From assembly GCF_003217155.1 (NCBI RefSeq), contig NZ_QJSU01000004.1:186001-250000 (forward strand): 64,000 nt of DNA, in the 5' to 3' direction. Position 1 is the stretch's first letter; every line of letters starts with the position of its first letter. This document shows, piece by piece, positions 62,247 to 64,000 of the stretch. The notes under the pieces are model-generated. The model saw only the letters and a program-made list of their open reading frames with translations, did no database searches and was not told the DNA's origin. This stretch comes from Psychrobacter fozii. GTDB lineage: Bacteria > Pseudomonadota > Gammaproteobacteria > Pseudomonadales > Moraxellaceae. Made by a program: the position numbers and the translations under genes.

Positions 62247-64000
62247 CTATTCGAAATCACGATCATACATTTGTGCATAATGGCCTTGTAACTGCATTAA
62301 CTCTGTATGCGTGCCTAACTCGACAATCTGCCCTGCATCCAACACAGCGATACGATCAGCAGACTCAATGGTCGTCAATCGATGTGCAATCACCAATGTC
62401 GTGCGATTTTTCATCACATTATCTAGCGCTTGCTGAATATAATGCTCTGACTCATTGTCTAGCGCACTGGTTGCTTCATCTAAAATGAGAATTGGCGCGT
62501 CTTTTAATAGTGCACGCGCGATAGACAAGCGCTGACGCTGCCCACCTGACAATTGCAAACCTTCGGCACCGATTTCGCTTTGGTAGCCATTTGGCATCTT
62601 CATTATGAAGTCATGAGCAAAGGCATCTTTTGCAGCGCGCTCAACTTCAGACTGACTCTTATTGGCTAGGCTGCCATAAGCGATGTTGTTAAATACCGTC
62701 GTATTGAACAGTACCACTTGTTGATTGACCATCGCTATCTGAGCACGTAGGCTCTCTAGTTTGATATCTTCGATTGGTATACCATCTAAAGTAATTTGCC
62801 CTGCAGAAGTTGATAAGGTGCGTGTCAATAGATTTACTAAAGATGATTTACCAGCACCACTACGCCCTACCAGTGCAACGGTTTCTCCTGCACGTATATC
62901 TAACGTAAAGTCGCGCAGTGCCACTGTCGAATCCGGATAGATCAGACTGACATTATCAAGCTTCATCTCACCCGTTAGGGCTGAGCTGATCACACCAGTG
63001 TCTTTTTCTTCTGGCTCATCTAGTAGAGCAAAAATTGACTCACCAGCCGCGATACCTTTTTGCAATTTTTGGTTCACATCTGTCAGCGAACGAACAGGCT
63101 TACTTAGTAGACCAGCCGCAGCGATATAGGAGATGAACTCACCAGCTGAAATATTATCAATCACCGATGGACGCAGTGCGAGCCACACCACAACTGACAT
63201 AGCTATTGCCATCAGTAGCTGTACTGCTGGCGTATTGATACTATTGGTAACGACTACCTTCATACCTTGGAGCAAGTTCTTTTTTGATGTTTTGTCAAAA
63301 CGTTCGGCTTCGTATGCTTGTCCGCCATAGTTTTTAACCACCTGATAGCCACCAATAACTTCGTTAGTAATATGACTAACATCACCCATCGTCTCTTGAA
63401 TACCCTTAGACAATTTCAGGTAACGCTTAGATGCTATGCGAATGAGCCATAATATTGGTGGCAGTACGAGGAATAAAATTAAAGTTAAGCGCCAATTGCT
63501 GTAGAGCAAAAATCCAATTAATGCCAATACTGTCAACCCATCACGCAGCAAGGTCTTCATTGACTCTGTACTGGCTGCTGTGACCTGTTCAACGTCAAAT
63601 ATCAACTTTGATGAGATAGTACCTGCTGGATTGGCAAGATAAAATGAGCTTGGCAAACGCAGTAATTTATTGAAGACTTCTACTCGCAACTCATATACTA
63701 AGTTACGTGAAACTAAAGCAGAATAGTAATTACCCAAAAAGCTACCCAAACCACGCACAAAAAACAACGTGATAATAAGCAGTGGAAACAAATTCTGTTT
63801 GCTTTGATCACCTTGGTTAATAGCATCAGTGATGTATTGTAGAAGTTTGGCCACCCATATCTCTGTCCCAGCATTGATAGCGAAACCTAAAACCACTAAT
63901 GCTAACGCCCACCAATATGGCTTCAGATAGCGTAACAGGCGCAATAATGTCGTACGCTTAGGTACATCTGATGGCTCTGCTGACAATTTTTTAGCAGATT
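62247..64000 (-). CDS. msbA: Lipid A flippase ABC transporter MsbA (5' end at or beyond window edge)
   Basis: At least 579 residues; the frame is open to the right edge and only a TTG at 63986 could start inside, so the true ATG may lie outside. Six membrane helices (about 20-330) precede the nucleotide-binding domain with Walker A GRSGAGKSSLVNLL, signature LQLSGGQRQRLSIARALL and Walker B APILILDEATSALD. It flips lipid A core across the inner membrane. It heads the msbA-lpxK-kdsB block on the minus strand. Confidence 0.94.
   Translation of the reverse strand, partial: SAKKLSAEPSDVPKRTTLLRLLRYLKPYWWALALVVLGFAINAGTEIWVAKLLQYITDAINQGDQSKQNLFPLLIITLFFVRGLGSFLGNYYSALVSRNLVYELRVEVFNKLLRLPSSFYLANPAGTISSKLIFDVEQVTAASTESMKTLLRDGLTVLALIGFLLYSNWRLTLILFLVLPPILWLIRIASKRYLKLSKGIQETMGDVSHITNEVIGGYQVVKNYGGQAYEAERFDKTSKKNLLQGMKVVVTNSINTPAVQLLMAIAMSVVVWLALRPSVIDNISAGEFISYIAAAGLLSKPVRSLTDVNQKLQKGIAAGESIFALLDEPEEKDTGVISSALTGEMKLDNVSLIYPDSTVALRDFTLDIRAGETVALVGRSGAGKSSLVNLLTRTLSTSAGQITLDGIPIEDIKLESLRAQIAMVNQQVVLFNTTVFNNIAYGSLANKSQSEVERAAKDAFAHDFIMKMPNGYQSEIGAEGLQLSGGQRQRLSIARALLKDAPILILDEATSALDNESEHYIQQALDNVMKNRTTLVIAHRLTTIESADRIAVLDAGQIVELGTHTELMQLQGHYAQMYDRDFE

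Noticed and set aside
1..64000. tRNA, rRNA, prophage, integrase or attachment site
   Set aside because: None of the typical signatures was recognised by eye; a dedicated RNA search would be needed to exclude small RNAs.

Overview
This window is ordinary bacterial chromosome with one accessory island. The gene set suggests Moraxellaceae, most likely Psychrobacter or a close relative. Reasons: an Acinetobacter-type fatty acyl-CoA reductase (Acr1), BetT and glycine-betaine osmoprotectant transporters, a large FabG4-type reductase beside a MaoC protein and a thiolase, low-complexity N-terminal extensions on housekeeping proteins (SecF, GpsA, thiolase), and moderate GC with extended -10 promoters (TGCTATAAT). 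The genus is an inference; no rRNA or tRNA gene was found.

Layout. 1-5.6 kb: CNNM/CBS membrane protein (cut by the window edge), then yajC-secD-secF. 5.6-9 kb: a 269-bp MITE-like element, a DinF-type MATE exporter, azlCD. 8.8-18.1 kb: mainly minus-strand housekeeping genes (purF, cvpA, pyrD, sixA, gpsA, a nitroreductase, zapE, an alpha/beta hydrolase). 18.4-29.7 kb: a small lipoprotein, xseA-xseB, pncB, a betaine/choline ABC transporter with a fused binding-protein/permease, a coniferyl-aldehyde-type dehydrogenase, lipB, ppa and a small tail-anchored protein.

29.7-37.6 kb is an accessory island. It holds eroded coding sequence, a Frm2-like nitroreductase, a frameshifted DUF4298 gene, a TetR regulator, two CrtC/AttH lipocalin-like proteins (one a lipoprotein), an NDH-2/FSP1-like FAD oxidoreductase, a CruF/DUF422 membrane protein, a relic of a second FAD oxidoreductase, an IS-like end and a 5'-truncated Sel1-repeat gene. 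A 32-bp sequence shaped like a TetR operator occurs twice, once at each TetR-side promoter. CrtC and CruF are both families of carotenoid psi-end hydratases, yet no carotenoid backbone gene is present. The cluster may therefore act on another isoprenoid, possibly a quinone tail; this is the best candidate here for an undescribed system.

37.6-64 kb returns to core genes: truC, glutaredoxin, acr1, dusB, betT, a HIT protein, two unrecognised proteins, ilvD, a Na+/H+ antiporter, a serine hydrolase and a DSP-like phosphatase. Then comes a maoC/fabG4/thiolase locus with the same arrangement as Mycobacterium tuberculosis Rv0241c-Rv0243, followed by ppk2, pilZ, holB and the lipid A/KDO block kdsB-lpxK-msbA (msbA runs off the right edge).

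Small-scale structure: two 174-bp members of one MITE family in opposite orientation (17201-17374, 43737-43910), a fragment of the same family between glutaredoxin and truC, an unrelated 269-bp TA-flanked element after secF, many intrinsic terminators, a short ORF ending 2 nt before secD, and two phased 15-bp repeat arrays.
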